Shown here piece after piece: positions 10,901 through 16,948 of a stretch of 17,107 nucleotides of DNA. The stretch comes from Desulfobulbus sp. (GTDB lineage: Bacteria > Desulfobacterota > Desulfobulbia > Desulfobulbales > Desulfobulbaceae), in NCBI GenBank assembly GCA_028684915.1, contig JAQUEZ010000122.1:1-17107 (forward strand), written 5' to 3'. The stretch's first letter is position 1, and every line of letters starts with the position of its first letter. The notes under the pieces are model-generated. The model was not told the DNA's origin. It saw only the letters and a program-made list of their open reading frames with translations, and ran no database searches. Position numbers and translations under genes: made by a program.

Positions 10901-11043
10901 TCATTCTCTGTACCGGCTACAGTAGCCTGATCAATGAGCACCAGGCCCGCGCCTTTGGCATCAAGGGTTTTGCGATGAAACCGATCAGCAATAAAGCGTT
11001 AGCGCAACTGCTCAGAGAGGTGCTGGATGAAAAACAGCGTTGA
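4990..11043 (+). CDS. CheB-CheR-multi-PAS hybrid sensor histidine kinase
   Basis: Cytosolic signalling giant of 2017 codons. CheB methylesterase, about 33-215, with the full triad: Ser41 in GASAGG, His68, Asp160 in GFGNDG. CheR methyltransferase, about 230-495, with [12 protein letters not shown] (255-266), TSFFRDP (300-306), the SAM site ATGEEAYS (338-345) and FATDLD (366-371). A PAS-like segment at about 540-640. A coiled coil at 668-762 built of NEELxAT heptads. Seven further PAS-type domains, at about 765-870, 880-993, 1004-1115, 1125-1243, 1250-1368, 1378-1495 and 1508-1624, the last ones of the PAS_3 (PAC) kind. HisKA with His1656 in GGIAHDFNN. HATPase with the N-box around Asn1768, DTGPGM (1812-1817) and GRGTGLGLS (1836-1844). 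A receiver with Asp1947, Thr1975 and Lys1997. No membrane segment is seen. The ATG at 4996 is better spaced from AAGGAG (9 bases) than 4990 (3 bases). No che operon is adjacent, so targets and ligands are unknown. Confidence 0.95.
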   Translation: MQMPNPEQPSPEPSTVSPPNATDPGGNSGALPFFIVGIGASAGGHEPLEEIFTHLPTDIGLAYVVVMHLAPEGPSHLADLLRHYTTMRVINAEEGLAVQRDTIYVIPPGCFLTIQGDVFHLEPFTAGEGIHHPIDRLFTSLAVEKREAAVGIILSGFGNDGSQGVQRIKENGGLVLVQDPKTAINNPMPSRAIATGAVDLILSATEIGARLVELSEEYGKGSGPTCTNPIHGEELQLLFALLKVKTGHDFSAYKRNTILRRIDRRMACNEVQRFKQYLTILEENPQEAEALYQELLIGVTSFFRDPDAFDLLRTEVIPHLFANRSSDDPLRIWHACCATGEEAYSVGMLLQEYLEENKLQTKIQIFATDLDAGAINQARAGVYTSAIENEVSASWLQKYFTRVENSWQVRKQLREMIVFAHHNIIKDPPFSRLDLLVCRNFLIYLNPEMQKRLIALFHQVLRPDGFLFLGSAETVGLQSNLFTPVDKKWKIFTRQNSEQRMDLPFPFFGPISRMPGTGTPARTTEPQRLNPTLLAEKMLMDRYVPARVMVNEHNEVVHFSKQAGSFLVTPEGEPTRDLLRLIREELRPALRAALYKAFSEQKENRFQGIKINTENGELFINLVVLPLANNSPGERLALVIFEPAPPPLVAALPTSDASTLQDATHDSVVCHLEEQLRVTSEQLQATCEQLESSNEGFLLANEELMATNEELQSANEELQATNEELETSKEELQALNEELITVNAELQGKIEELDRTNNDLENLFTSAEIATIFLDRSLHIKRFSPSMAKLFNLIPADVGRPFRHLSGISDWTELPADAAAVLETTSPREREVDLPDDERSFILRVLPYFNADNTVDGIVLALIDITQRKKIEMALKESEANLRLFIEQAPASLAMFDREMRYLQVSCRWLDDYSLDDANILGKSHYEIFPEITDAWKETHQRGMNGEILRSEADLFVRADGRHQWIRWEIRPWVDAGDQIGGIVIFTEDITSIIKAEEVLRRYELLAEHSRDIILFVDHADGRLVEANAAACRAYGYNREELLSMNIHDLRGPKACQLTETQMDEAEDHGILFETSHRRKDGTTFVAEVNSQGAEIGGKRLLLSVIRDITERKQAADALHRSSELRRLALEGAGMGAWEHNLITDTITWSDQCYRLFGLEKGTTVDYSTIEKITHPDDQELFARAVQQAFAGENHGLFQCEHRIIWPDGSEHWLHSHGQVYFEGEGAARSPVRFTGVNWEITKEKLSALQSARLASIVSSSDDAIMSQNLHGIIESWNTGAERLFGYTAKEMIGQSITLLSPPELQHEEGQIQQTLIEGGRIEHYETVRLKNNGQEIDISLTVSPIYDRDNRIIGISKIARDITEKKRSAMALRASEERLRLALEATSEALWDWDVVSGLVYRSQRYYSLVHQCPKEDSGDFAFFVQTIHPEDIEHALTTINAHKQGLTESIDFEYRLHPKSGLQRWLKVKGKVVARDDCGEPLRITGTLADITQIKAQGEELRLSEQHRKLALEAAQAGTWEWDLTTNENIWSDELWSLYGLEPHSCCPSYDEWLKIIHPEDLQQTIEALNWAIAHQKPFRVEWRVQLQGEEFRWLMARGRPTFDENGHLVRYLGVAMDITERKGNESSRNLLKSQLQQAQKMEAIGTLAGGIAHDFNNILAAIVGYTEMAKDRRTSRAEIDKDLNKVLEASGRATNLVRQILAFSRQSQTQRAPLEPIHLIKEAVKLLRPALPSTIAIQPITNKSSQCILADPTQIHQVVMNLCTNAFHAMEANGGVLAISLDDCDLQPDDLIRESKVQPGSFVRLSIADTGPGMTPEIMEKIFDPYFTTKDIGRGTGLGLSIVHGIATAAGGFVRCESSVGEGTVFQVYLPAVGPAPQPLPTQVENDCSGKERILLVDDEVILTEMERTMLERLGYHVTVQTSSQDALEIFQQTPEAFDAVITDQTMPGLTGVDLARKILQVRPNFPIILCTGYSSLINEHQARAFGIKGFAMKPISNKALAQLLREVLDEKQR

Positions 11044-11062
11044 AGCGAACCTGGAATAGATG

Positions 11063-11092
11063 CTGACCACCACCTTAAAAGGCGGTGGTCAG
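11063..11092. terminator. Hairpin between the kinase and the 93-95 aa gene
   Basis: A 12-base arm (11063-11074) pairs with 11081-11092 with one mismatch and a 6-base loop TTAAAA. It starts 20 bases after the kinase stop and lies 47 bases past the end of the convergent small gene. Neither strand has a T-run after the stem, so as an intrinsic terminator it is weak. It may act as a transcript-end stabiliser or a shared, inefficient terminator. Confidence 0.5.
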
Positions 11093-11139
11093 GGGATGAA
11101 GGGTGTGGACAAGCAGTGGAATATACACACAGCAACAAC

Positions 11140-11427
11140 TCATTTGACTCGCTCTTCATAGGGAACCCTACTGATCTCACACCAGACGTTTTCCCTGGCA
11201 ACCAATCCATTAGAACTGGCGTGGGTGAGGTCAACAGCTTCACGATCATCTTCTGCATAGGCTACGCACCATTCGGTTCCAGCACTGTTATACAAATGCC
11301 AGTCTTCACTGTATCGTTCACTCTCGCCTTCCGGGACGACAGAGACAAAGGGATAGTTGTTCAGGGTCTCGTTATCAACGGTTCTAGCCTCGCCATTATG
11401 GACAACGTAAAACTTTTTCATAATCAT
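11140..11427 (-). CDS. Hypothetical protein, 93-95 aa
   Basis: Not recognised. A short, acidic, soluble protein rich in aromatic residues (FYVVHNGEA at the start; several Tyr and Trp), with two Cys and no signal peptide or membrane segment. The frame has two candidate starts. The ATG at 11427 touches the AGGAG ribosome site, whereas the in-frame ATG at 11421 (MKKFYVV) is six bases from it and is the better start, giving 93 aa. The upstream region has a -35/-10 pair (11494-11499 and 11470-11475). A small palindrome at 11425-11438 overlaps the ribosome site and could hide it. It is monocistronic and convergent with the kinase gene. Base composition is somewhat AT-richer than its neighbours. Confidence 0.72.
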   Translation of the reverse strand: MIMKKFYVVHNGEARTVDNETLNNYPFVSVVPEGESERYSEDWHLYNSAGTEWCVAYAEDDREAVDLTHASSNGLVARENVWCEISRVPYEERVK

Positions 11428-11453
11428 CTCCTGAGATGAGAGGTGGACATTTG

Positions 11454-11499
11454 ATTAGGTATGACTAATATAGTAATGATTGCCATTGCATTTTAGCAA
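11454..11499 (-). promoter_or_regulatory. Candidate promoter of the 93-95 aa gene
   Basis: On the - strand, TTGCTA (11499-11494) and TACTAT (11475-11470) are separated by 18 bases, each matching the sigma-70 consensus at four of six positions. Transcription would begin near 11463, about 40 bases before the ATG at 11421. An inverted repeat ATTAG/CTAAT (11454-11458 and 11465-11469) covers the expected start point and could bind a repressor. Seen by eye only. Confidence 0.42.
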
Positions 11500-11738
11500 G
11501 AGGGAAATGATACAAAAGTACTTTTATAGGGATGCCTTTCGCTCTAGGCTGCTCTACGACCTTGCGAATGGGAAAACCACCTAAGTGCCGACACTGCGTG
11601 CGTATGAACGGCAGACAGTCATGGTTGCGGGCTGGATTTTCGGTGCCCTTTAGGACAAAGGAGCTTTTCCTCCTCTTATTTCCAGAACGAACGATGCAGG
11701 AAAAATCGTTGCTTGCCAAAGGCTACCGCTCTGCCCTA
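11500..11738. other. Gene-poor stretch before the second MITE-like copy
   Basis: Two open frames cross this stretch, one on each strand (11532-11960 + and 11465-11719 -). Neither has a ribosome site; the - strand one would start with TTG, and the + strand one runs straight through the repeat element. Neither product resembles a family I know. The interval is best called non-coding or degraded sequence. Confidence 0.5.
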
Positions 11739-11746
11739 AAATACTT

Positions 11747-11903
11747 GCACGCGATCACGGGGCACCGAATCTGCGGGGTTATCGGCCTGTTTACGTACAG
11801 ATGTACCCGGCAGAGGCCGATGCCTTTCACCTCCGGCACCCTGCAATCGCTTACAGGTCCGTTGATAAACGGTGCCTTTGGGGCTTTCCCCGTGATCGGT
11901 TAC
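11747..11903 (+). mobile_element. MITE-like element, copy 2 (157 bp)
   Basis: Same family and orientation as the element at 1987-2142, aligned over its whole length with scattered substitutions and one extra base. The right end is the same CCCCGTGATCGGTTAC; the left end is mutated to GCACGCGATCACGGGG (GTAA to GCAC). Flanking eight-base sequences AAATACTT (11739-11746) and CAATACTT (11904-11911) match at seven of eight positions, a target duplication with one change. The stem ATCGGCCT (11781-11788)/AGGCCGAT (11814-11821) is fully paired, where copy 1 has a G-T wobble. It also has a perfect CCGTT-GATA-AACGG hairpin at 11859-11872. The open frame through it is not conserved with copy 1, so it is non-coding. 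Confidence 0.85.
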
Positions 11904-11958
11904 CAATACTTCCCAGTGCTGTTTGTCGTTTTTGTGACATATTCCGTAAACGATCTTT

Positions 11959-12119
11959 GATGGCGTCGTAAAAACTTCGATCTACTGCGTCGCAGCATTT
12001 TTCCCGACACTCGACATACCTTATGTATGCCTTCCCGCCGGGAAAAAAACTGCGCCTTGTATATCTGTGTTTTTTCCTAGCCATCTTTTAGAATGTGATG
12101 AACTTTTTACGAGTCCATC
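11959..12119. mobile_element. Second MITE-like family, 161 bp, with 6-bp target duplication
   Basis: The termini are GATGGCGTCGTAAAAACTT (from 11959) and, inverted at the right, GATGGACTCGTAAAAAGTT (ending at 12119). They are flanked exactly by ATCTTT at 11953-11958 and again at 12120-12125. Inside is a nested imperfect inverted repeat, CGCAGCATTTTTCCCG with CGGGAAAAAAACTGCG, around a small CATAC/GTATG stem. A third end-like sequence, GATGGCTAGGAAAAAA, points inward from 12085. No coding frame. It is unrelated in sequence to the GTAA-ended element 55 bases upstream. Its mobilising transposase is not in the window. Confidence 0.8.
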
Positions 12120-12218
12120 ATCTTTAGTTAGGCCAAAATCTCTTGTTCATCTTTTCGTGGTGGATTGCCCCTCACTGTCCTCTACGTTCCTTGAAAATCT
12201 TTCCTCCATCCCATAAAC

Positions 12219-13649
12219 ATGCACCTTTCCATTCGCCTGAAATTGTTTTTCAGCCATGTCCTTGCTGTCCTGTTCGTTTCCGGAAGCATAGGCACCTACT
12301 TTTACACCAGTGCCGCCGAAAGCCTGATGGGAGGCCTCAAAGAACGTCTGCAGGCCAGCGCCGCCCTGATCAGCCAGATGCTCGATGCCGACACTCTGCG
12401 CGCCGTCACCACAGCAGCAGACACACAGCAAAACGAGTACATCCAATCCTTGCAACTGCTGCGGCAACTCAAACGGATGAACTCGGATATCGCCTTTCTC
12501 TACGTCATGCGACAGGAGGGGGAGAAAATTTTCTTTGTGGTCGATTCCGATGAGTCGGAAAAACAAGCCCACCCCGGCCAGGAGTACAACGCAGTGGTTC
12601 CTGGCCTGATCCGGGGGTTTACCGGGGTCAGTGTGGATTCAAAGATCGTGACCGATGAATGGGGTTCCTTTCTCTCCGGTTATGCCCCACTGAAAAATGG
12701 TCGAGGCGAATATCTGGTGGGCATTGATATGCGGGCGGACAAGGTTCACAGCAAATATCGTGACCTGAGGATTTCCGGACTCTGCTCGCTGTTGGCCTCC
12801 ATTGGCCTGGCGTTTCTCTTTTCCAAATATCTGGCCGCCCGATTCACCGGCCCGATTGATCTGTCCATTGCCCGCTGCACCGCTATCGCCAAAGGAAAAC
12901 TCGACGAGCAGATAACCTTGAGCACCAATGATGAGCTCGATCAACTGCTCAAGGCCTTCAACGAAATGTCGACGGCCCTGGCCCAAAGTGAAAAGGTCAA
13001 ACAGGAGGCGTTCACCGCCCTACAACGCTCCAAGGACGAACTGGAGATCCGAGTCCGCCAGCGCACCAGCGATCTCAATGAGGTCAACACCAGGCTCAGT
13101 CACGAGATCGCCCAACGAATTATTGCCCAGAATGCGCTTCAGGAAGCGGCCATGATCGACCCGCTCACCCGGCTCTTCAACCGCAGGGCGATGCTCGAAC
13201 GCTTTGAACACGAAAGCAATCGCAGTGCCCGCAGCCAGATGCCATTCACCATTCTGTTTATTGATCTGGATCATTTCAAGACGGTCAACGACCAGTTGGG
13301 TCATGATGCCGGGGATACCATTCTCATAGAGACCGGAATACGGATGAAAAGCATGCTCCGTAGTCAGGATTCCGTGGCCCGCTGGGGCGGTGAAGAATTT
13401 GTCATTCTCCTGCCCGAGACGGAGCTCTGCAGCGGCCTCTTGGTGGCAGAAAAGATTCGCAGCCGAATCGGCGATACGCCCTTTTACGCAAGTGGCACGG
13501 CGGTGGAGGTCACGGCCAGTTTCGGTCTGGCCGAATACGAGCCTGGTTCGGATGTACAACGAGTGTTAAAAGCTGCGGACGAGGCGGTATTCCTTGCCAA
13601 GAATAAGGGTAGGAACCGGATTGAGCTGGCAGACGGAAAAACCTGCTGA
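12219..13649 (+). CDS. Membrane-bound diguanylate cyclase with Cache-like sensor and HAMP
   Basis: Makes cyclic di-GMP from two GTP at the inner membrane. Of 476 aa, residues 8-30 are the first membrane segment, about 31-183 form a periplasmic sensor (Cache-like, with FFVVDSDE at 105-112 and YLVGIDM at 165-171), 186-208 the second membrane segment, about 209-262 a HAMP domain, 263-310 a coiled linker and about 312-474 the GGDEF domain. The active site is GGEEF (390-394), a functional variant, with the metal-site FIDLDHFK (347-354). An RxxD inhibitory site, RSQD (381-384), sits five residues before it, so product feedback inhibition is expected. No good ribosome site precedes the ATG; an in-frame TGA shortly upstream rules out longer versions, and the next Met would remove the first membrane segment. 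The ligand is unknown. It is monocistronic and convergent with the nitroreductase. Confidence 0.93.
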   Translation: MHLSIRLKLFFSHVLAVLFVSGSIGTYFYTSAAESLMGGLKERLQASAALISQMLDADTLRAVTTAADTQQNEYIQSLQLLRQLKRMNSDIAFLYVMRQEGEKIFFVVDSDESEKQAHPGQEYNAVVPGLIRGFTGVSVDSKIVTDEWGSFLSGYAPLKNGRGEYLVGIDMRADKVHSKYRDLRISGLCSLLASIGLAFLFSKYLAARFTGPIDLSIARCTAIAKGKLDEQITLSTNDELDQLLKAFNEMSTALAQSEKVKQEAFTALQRSKDELEIRVRQRTSDLNEVNTRLSHEIAQRIIAQNALQEAAMIDPLTRLFNRRAMLERFEHESNRSARSQMPFTILFIDLDHFKTVNDQLGHDAGDTILIETGIRMKSMLRSQDSVARWGGEEFVILLPETELCSGLLVAEKIRSRIGDTPFYASGTAVEVTASFGLAEYEPGSDVQRVLKAADEAVFLAKNKGRNRIELADGKTC

Positions 13650-13668
13650 GAAAAGAAGAACACCTACG

Positions 13669-13706
13669 AAAAAAACTGCCCCCGGAAAACCCACTTCCGG
13701 GGGCAG
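13669..13706 (-). terminator. Intrinsic terminator of the nitroreductase gene
   Basis: A perfect 12-bp GC-rich stem (13676-13687 with 13695-13706) has a 7-base loop. On the - strand it is followed by seven T (A run 13669-13675), starting eight bases after the nitroreductase stop. On the + strand it lies 26 bases past the diguanylate cyclase stop and has a late TTTTT at 13720-13724, so it may also end that transcript. Confidence 0.9.
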
Positions 13707-13713
13707 GCAATCA

Positions 13714-14250
13714 TCAGGCCTTTTTCTGGCCGAACTGCTCAAAACTAACCTGATTGCGGCAGAGCGACGAGTCTGGATGGCCTTTCTTGGTGTCGGTGGG
13801 ATAACCGATGCCCACCATAGCCAAGACCATCATCCCCTCGGGCAAGCCGAGCAATTTACTCATATACTCCTGGGAGCCGATGCCGTCGTCGCGCTGACGC
13901 AGGCGCAACTGAACCCAGCAGCTTCCCAGATCAAGATCCGTGGCCTGCAGATGAATTAAGGTGGTGGCGATGGCCGCGTCCTCCACCCAAACATCACTCT
14001 TGGCCGGATCGGCGCAGACCACGATCACCAATGGTGCACCGGCAAGAAAAGTGGCGCCATGGGCCTTTGCCACTGAAAGCGCTTGAATTCGTTCCTTATC
14101 CGTGACCACCACAAACTCCCAGGGAGTGTTGCCCTTAGATGAGGGGGAGCGCAGTGCCGCCTCCAGCAGCAGATCGAGTTTTTCCTGCTCCACCGGCTGA
14201 TCGGTGAAACGGCGCAGACTCCGACGGACACGCAACAGATCAATCAACAT
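13714..14250 (-). CDS. Nitroreductase family FMN oxidoreductase
   Basis: A 178-aa protein of the NAD(P)H-dependent nitroreductase fold, an FMN-binding cytosolic homodimer in this family. The N-terminal RRSLRRF (9-15) is the phosphate-binding Arg region for FMN, RSPSSKGNTPWEFVVV (34-49) is the second FMN-contact stretch, and GSCWVQ (109-114) matches the conserved segment by the flavin ring. APLVIVVCAD (72-81) is the central strand. Length is at the short end of the family but complete. GAGGAAA lies upstream of the ATG. It follows pyrF after 117 bases, with small GC hairpins but no T-run between, so partial read-through from the pyrF operon is possible. The substrate cannot be told from sequence. 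Confidence 0.87.
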   Translation of the reverse strand: MLIDLLRVRRSLRRFTDQPVEQEKLDLLLEAALRSPSSKGNTPWEFVVVTDKERIQALSVAKAHGATFLAGAPLVIVVCADPAKSDVWVEDAAIATTLIHLQATDLDLGSCWVQLRLRQRDDGIGSQEYMSKLLGLPEGMMVLAMVGIGYPTDTKKGHPDSSLCRNQVSFEQFGQKKA

Positions 14251-14367
14251 GGGTTTCCTCGCTTATTTTGATGAACACCGCTCAAAGCACGGACCGCATT
14301 GGGCTAAATTCCGATTTCCGAATTCCGCGATCAGCGGCTCAGTGCCGCAGGCCAACCTGCAGAAAAG

Positions 14368-15072
14368 TCAGGCCAAGGCCTGGGCAATCTCTCGCTGGAT
14401 GGCGCTGATGCAGGCCTCGGGATCTTCGGCGTCACGGATGGGCCGCCCGATAACCAGGTAATCGGAACCATCGGCAATCGCACGTCCCGGCGTCGCCACC
14501 CGCTGCTGATCGTTGAGATCGGCGCCAGAAGGCCGAATCCCCGGAGTGACCATAACAAAATCCTGTCCCAGTTGCCCACGGAGCATGGCGGCCTCTTTGG
14601 CCGAACAGACGATACCGTGACAACCAAGCCCGATCACCGTCCGAGCCCGCTGCAAGACCAGATCCTCCACCGTGCCCTGATACTGGAGTTCACTGACCTG
14701 CTCTTTACCAAAACTGGTGAGCACGGTGACTGCCAAAATCTGAATGCCGGTATCGGCCTCCAGAGCCGCTTCCACCACCGGGCTATAGCCGTGAACCGTG
14801 GCCAGGGAAATGCCGCGCCCGGCAAACTGCTGCACCGCCAGTTTGACCGTGGCCGGGATGTCATAGAGTTTGAGATCAAGCATTACCTTGCAACCCTTGG
14901 AGACAATATAGTCCACCACCGGCCAACCGCCGGCAAAGAAAAGCTGCATCCCCACCTTGAAAAAACGAATATGATCCGAGAGGCGGTCAACCAGAGCCAT
15001 GGCCCTGCGGGGATCGGCCACGTCCAGAGCAAAGATGATACGTTCTTCCAGGGGAATGTCGGTCACGTTCAT
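14368..15072 (-). CDS. pyrF: Orotidine 5'-phosphate decarboxylase
   Basis: Catalyses the last step of UMP synthesis, the decarboxylation of OMP, in the cytosol. It is 234 aa from the chosen start, the usual size of the short bacterial family. The catalytic DLKLYDI (66-72) supplies Asp66, Lys68 and Asp71. ALDVAD (15-20) binds the base/ribose, and TPGIRP (176-181) and IGRPI (208-212) bind the phosphate. The frame stays open a further 30 codons upstream, to 15162, but that part lies inside the preceding gene. The ATG at 15072 is preferred because it has GAGGAG upstream, begins right at the family's N-terminus, and overlaps the stop of the 110-aa gene as ATGA, a sign of translational coupling. 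Confidence 0.96.
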   Translation of the reverse strand: MNVTDIPLEERIIFALDVADPRRAMALVDRLSDHIRFFKVGMQLFFAGGWPVVDYIVSKGCKVMLDLKLYDIPATVKLAVQQFAGRGISLATVHGYSPVVEAALEADTGIQILAVTVLTSFGKEQVSELQYQGTVEDLVLQRARTVIGLGCHGIVCSAKEAAMLRGQLGQDFVMVTPGIRPSGADLNDQQRVATPGRAIADGSDYLVIGRPIRDAEDPEACISAIQREIAQALA

Positions 15073-15401
15073 GCGCTGATCATCTCCTCTTGGACCATTC
15101 GGTCGGCAAAATCGAGCACGAACTGGCGTTGGGCCGGGGTGGCCTGGGCGATGCAGGAGCAATGCATGTTGGCGGCACTGCGTACCAACAATTCAAAACG
15201 GATGGAATTCTGCTCCAGGATTACGGCGAAGTAGAACGGGCCGCAATCGTCGTGGCCCAACTGTTCCGCACCAAGCAGATCCGGCGGCACATTGAGGAAG
15301 TAAACGCCTTCAAGGCCGCCCGCCTTGAGGGTCCGCTTGAGATAACTGTCCAGGTTGTCGTGTTCGAGAAAGGATATCTCGTCAATCATGTACTGTCGCA
15401 T
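15069..15401 (-). CDS. Hypothetical protein, 110 aa, coupled to pyrF
   Basis: Not recognised. A small soluble protein between the PhoH-like gene (36 bases upstream) and pyrF (ATGA overlap), so all three are probably one transcript. It has AAGGAA nine bases before the ATG. The first third is charged (FLEHDNLDSYLKRTLKAGG), the middle has alternating hydrophobic residues typical of a small alpha/beta fold (GPFYFAVILEQ, then RFELLVRS), and HCSC (80-83) gives two close Cys with a His that could bind metal or be redox-active. The C-terminal third looks helical. No membrane segments. Position suggests housekeeping expression, but no function can be stated. Confidence 0.85.
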   Translation of the reverse strand: MRQYMIDEISFLEHDNLDSYLKRTLKAGGLEGVYFLNVPPDLLGAEQLGHDDCGPFYFAVILEQNSIRFELLVRSAANMHCSCIAQATPAQRQFVLDFADRMVQEEMISA

Positions 15402-15437
15402 GGTGTCGTTCCTTGCCTGCCGCAGACGGCAGAAAAA

Positions 15438-16757
15438 TTACAGATATTCGGCGGCCAGCGAGGCCAGATGGCTACGCTCGGAGCGGGTCAGGGTGATATG
15501 GCCACAAGTGTCCTGACCCTTGAGCCGCTCCACGGTGTAGCTGAGCCCGTTACTGCTGGCGTCGAGATAGGGATTGTCAATCTGCTCGGGGTCACCGGTG
15601 AGGACCATCTTCGTGCCCTCACCCGCCCGGCTAATAATGGTTTTGACCTCGTGCGGGGTCAGGTTCTGGGCCTCATCGATGATCACATACTGGCGCGATA
15701 TCGACCGGCCGCGAATATAGGTCAGAGCCTCAAGCTCGATGCGGTCTTCGCGCAAGAGCCGTTTGATGCCGAGTTCGGTGGTGGCATCCTGCTTGCCGCC
15801 ATTTGTTTGCCCCATGAGGAAGCTGAGGTTATCAAAAATTGGCTGCATCCACAGCTTCATTTTATCGTCCTTTGTTCCAGGTAAATACCCGATATCCTTA
15901 CCCAAAGGAATCACCGGCCGTGAGACGAGCAGTTTCTCGTAGTTGGACGCTTTGACCGCGTTGGCCATGCCGGCGGCCAGGGCCAACAGGGTTTTACCGG
16001 TGCCAGCCTGCCCCACCAGAGAAACCAACGAAACCTTGGGATCCATCAACAGTTCCAAAGCCACCCGCTGTTCCATGGAACGGGGCCGGAGATTAAAGGC
16101 ATTGTCGAAGAGCGGATTAAGCGGCTTGACTTGATGACCGGCCACCAGCGCCCGGCCAATGCCGGTGTGCTTTTCGTTGTTTTCATCCACCAAAAGAACA
16201 AACTCGTTGGGCAAAAACTCTTCCTCAACAAGTTCCAATTCCTTCCCCTGATAGAGGTGATCAATCATGGAAGAGCTGACTTTAATGCTCCTCCAACCGG
16301 TGAAAAGTTGGTCGAAATCGGCCTTTTCCTTCTCAAAATCCATCACCGCGAGGCCTAAGGCATCGGCCTTGAGCCGGGCGTTGATATCTTTGGAGACGAA
16401 GATGACCCGCCGTCCCTCTTTCAGCAGCCGATAGGCAGTGGCTATGATCCGGTTATCTGGAATGTTGAGATCGATGCAGGTGCCGCAGTCGTCCTCCTTT
16501 TCCATGGTGATCCAAACCGTGCCGCCGTCCTCGGTGGGCACGCCTTTGCCCAGGCTTCCTTGACCACGCAGCCGGTCCAAGGCACGAATAACCTGACGGG
16601 CGTTACGCCCCAACTCATCATTATTTTTTTTAAATTTGTCGAGTTCCTCAATCACGGTCATCGGCAGGACAACGGTGTTGTCGCCAAAACAGGTGATGGC
16701 CTCATTGTTGTGGAGAAGGACGTTGGTATCAAGAACGAAGTATTTATCGGCAGACAT
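15438..16757 (-). CDS. PhoH family protein, PIN domain fused to PhoH ATPase
   Basis: A 439-aa protein of the PIN-PhoH (PhoH2-like) type. The N-terminal PIN nuclease domain, about 5-140, shows the acidic residues expected for metal binding: Asp10 in LDTNVLLHN, Glu38 (or 39), Asp101 in DNRII and Asp124. The C-terminal PhoH ATPase, about 225-435, has Walker A GQAGTGKT (249-256) and the Walker B-like VIIDEAQN (358-365), followed by LTGDPEQID (386-394). Known members unwind and cut RNA using ATP, so an RNA-handling role in the cytosol is expected. AGGAG lies four bases before the ATG. It heads the series PhoH, 110-aa gene, pyrF. Confidence 0.94.
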   Translation of the reverse strand: MSADKYFVLDTNVLLHNNEAITCFGDNTVVLPMTVIEELDKFKKNNDELGRNARQVIRALDRLRGQGSLGKGVPTEDGGTVWITMEKEDDCGTCIDLNIPDNRIIATAYRLLKEGRRVIFVSKDINARLKADALGLAVMDFEKEKADFDQLFTGWRSIKVSSSMIDHLYQGKELELVEEEFLPNEFVLLVDENNEKHTGIGRALVAGHQVKPLNPLFDNAFNLRPRSMEQRVALELLMDPKVSLVSLVGQAGTGKTLLALAAGMANAVKASNYEKLLVSRPVIPLGKDIGYLPGTKDDKMKLWMQPIFDNLSFLMGQTNGGKQDATTELGIKRLLREDRIELEALTYIRGRSISRQYVIIDEAQNLTPHEVKTIISRAGEGTKMVLTGDPEQIDNPYLDASSNGLSYTVERLKGQDTCGHITLTRSERSHLASLAAEYL

Positions 16758-16814
16758 GCAACTCCTGTTGTCAGGGGTTTGATGAAAACAACGGGTTTAT
16801 CAACAAAGGGCGCT

Positions 16815-16840
16815 GCGCGGAAAAACCCTCTTTACCGCGC
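16815..16840. promoter_or_regulatory. GC hairpin upstream of the PhoH-like gene
   Basis: GCGCGG (16815-16820) and CCGCGC (16835-16840) form a perfect 6-bp stem with a 14-base loop, about 58 bases before the start of the PhoH-like gene on the - strand. It may lie in the leader of that transcript or be the end of an upstream unit. There is no T-run after it and promoter hexamers around it are not convincing. Confidence 0.28.
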
Positions 16841-16901
16841 AACTCAACCGTTCTCTTGCGCAAGGCCGGCCCCGCTCTGGCCTGGCCGCATTTCTTAGCA
16901 C

Positions 16902-16946
16902 AACCGATCAGGGGGAGCTCAGAAAGCACCGTTTATCAACGGACTT
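16902..16946 (-). mobile_element. MITE-like element, copy 3, right-end fragment
   Basis: Read on the - strand, 16946 to 16902 repeats the last third of the elements at 1987 and 11747: GTCCGTTGATAAACGGTGC is identical to copy 2, followed by a diverged middle and ...CCCCTGATCGGTT. The terminal TTAC is changed to TTGT. The rest of the element is absent on the left side; the sequence switches at about 16947-16949 to what looks like a group II intron 3' end. The orientation is opposite to the other two copies. Confidence 0.75.
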
Positions 16947-16948
16947 GC

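Noticed and set aside
11465..11719. 84-aa open frame on the - strand
   Set aside because: It would start with TTG without a ribosome site, covers the promoter of the 93-aa gene, and resembles no family I know.
11532..11960. 142-aa open frame on the + strand
   Set aside because: It runs through the repeat element, has no ribosome site, and the reading frame through the repeat is not preserved in the other full copy.
15073..15162. 30-codon N-terminal extension of pyrF
   Set aside because: It lies within the coupled upstream gene in another frame; the internal ATG at 15072 has the ribosome site and fits the family length.
14572..15884. Two long + strand frames (220 and 264 aa) opposite pyrF, the 110-aa gene and the PhoH-like gene
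   Set aside because: They are antisense to genes with unmistakable family motifs, lack ribosome sites and give no recognisable protein; they are by-products of GC-rich codon use.
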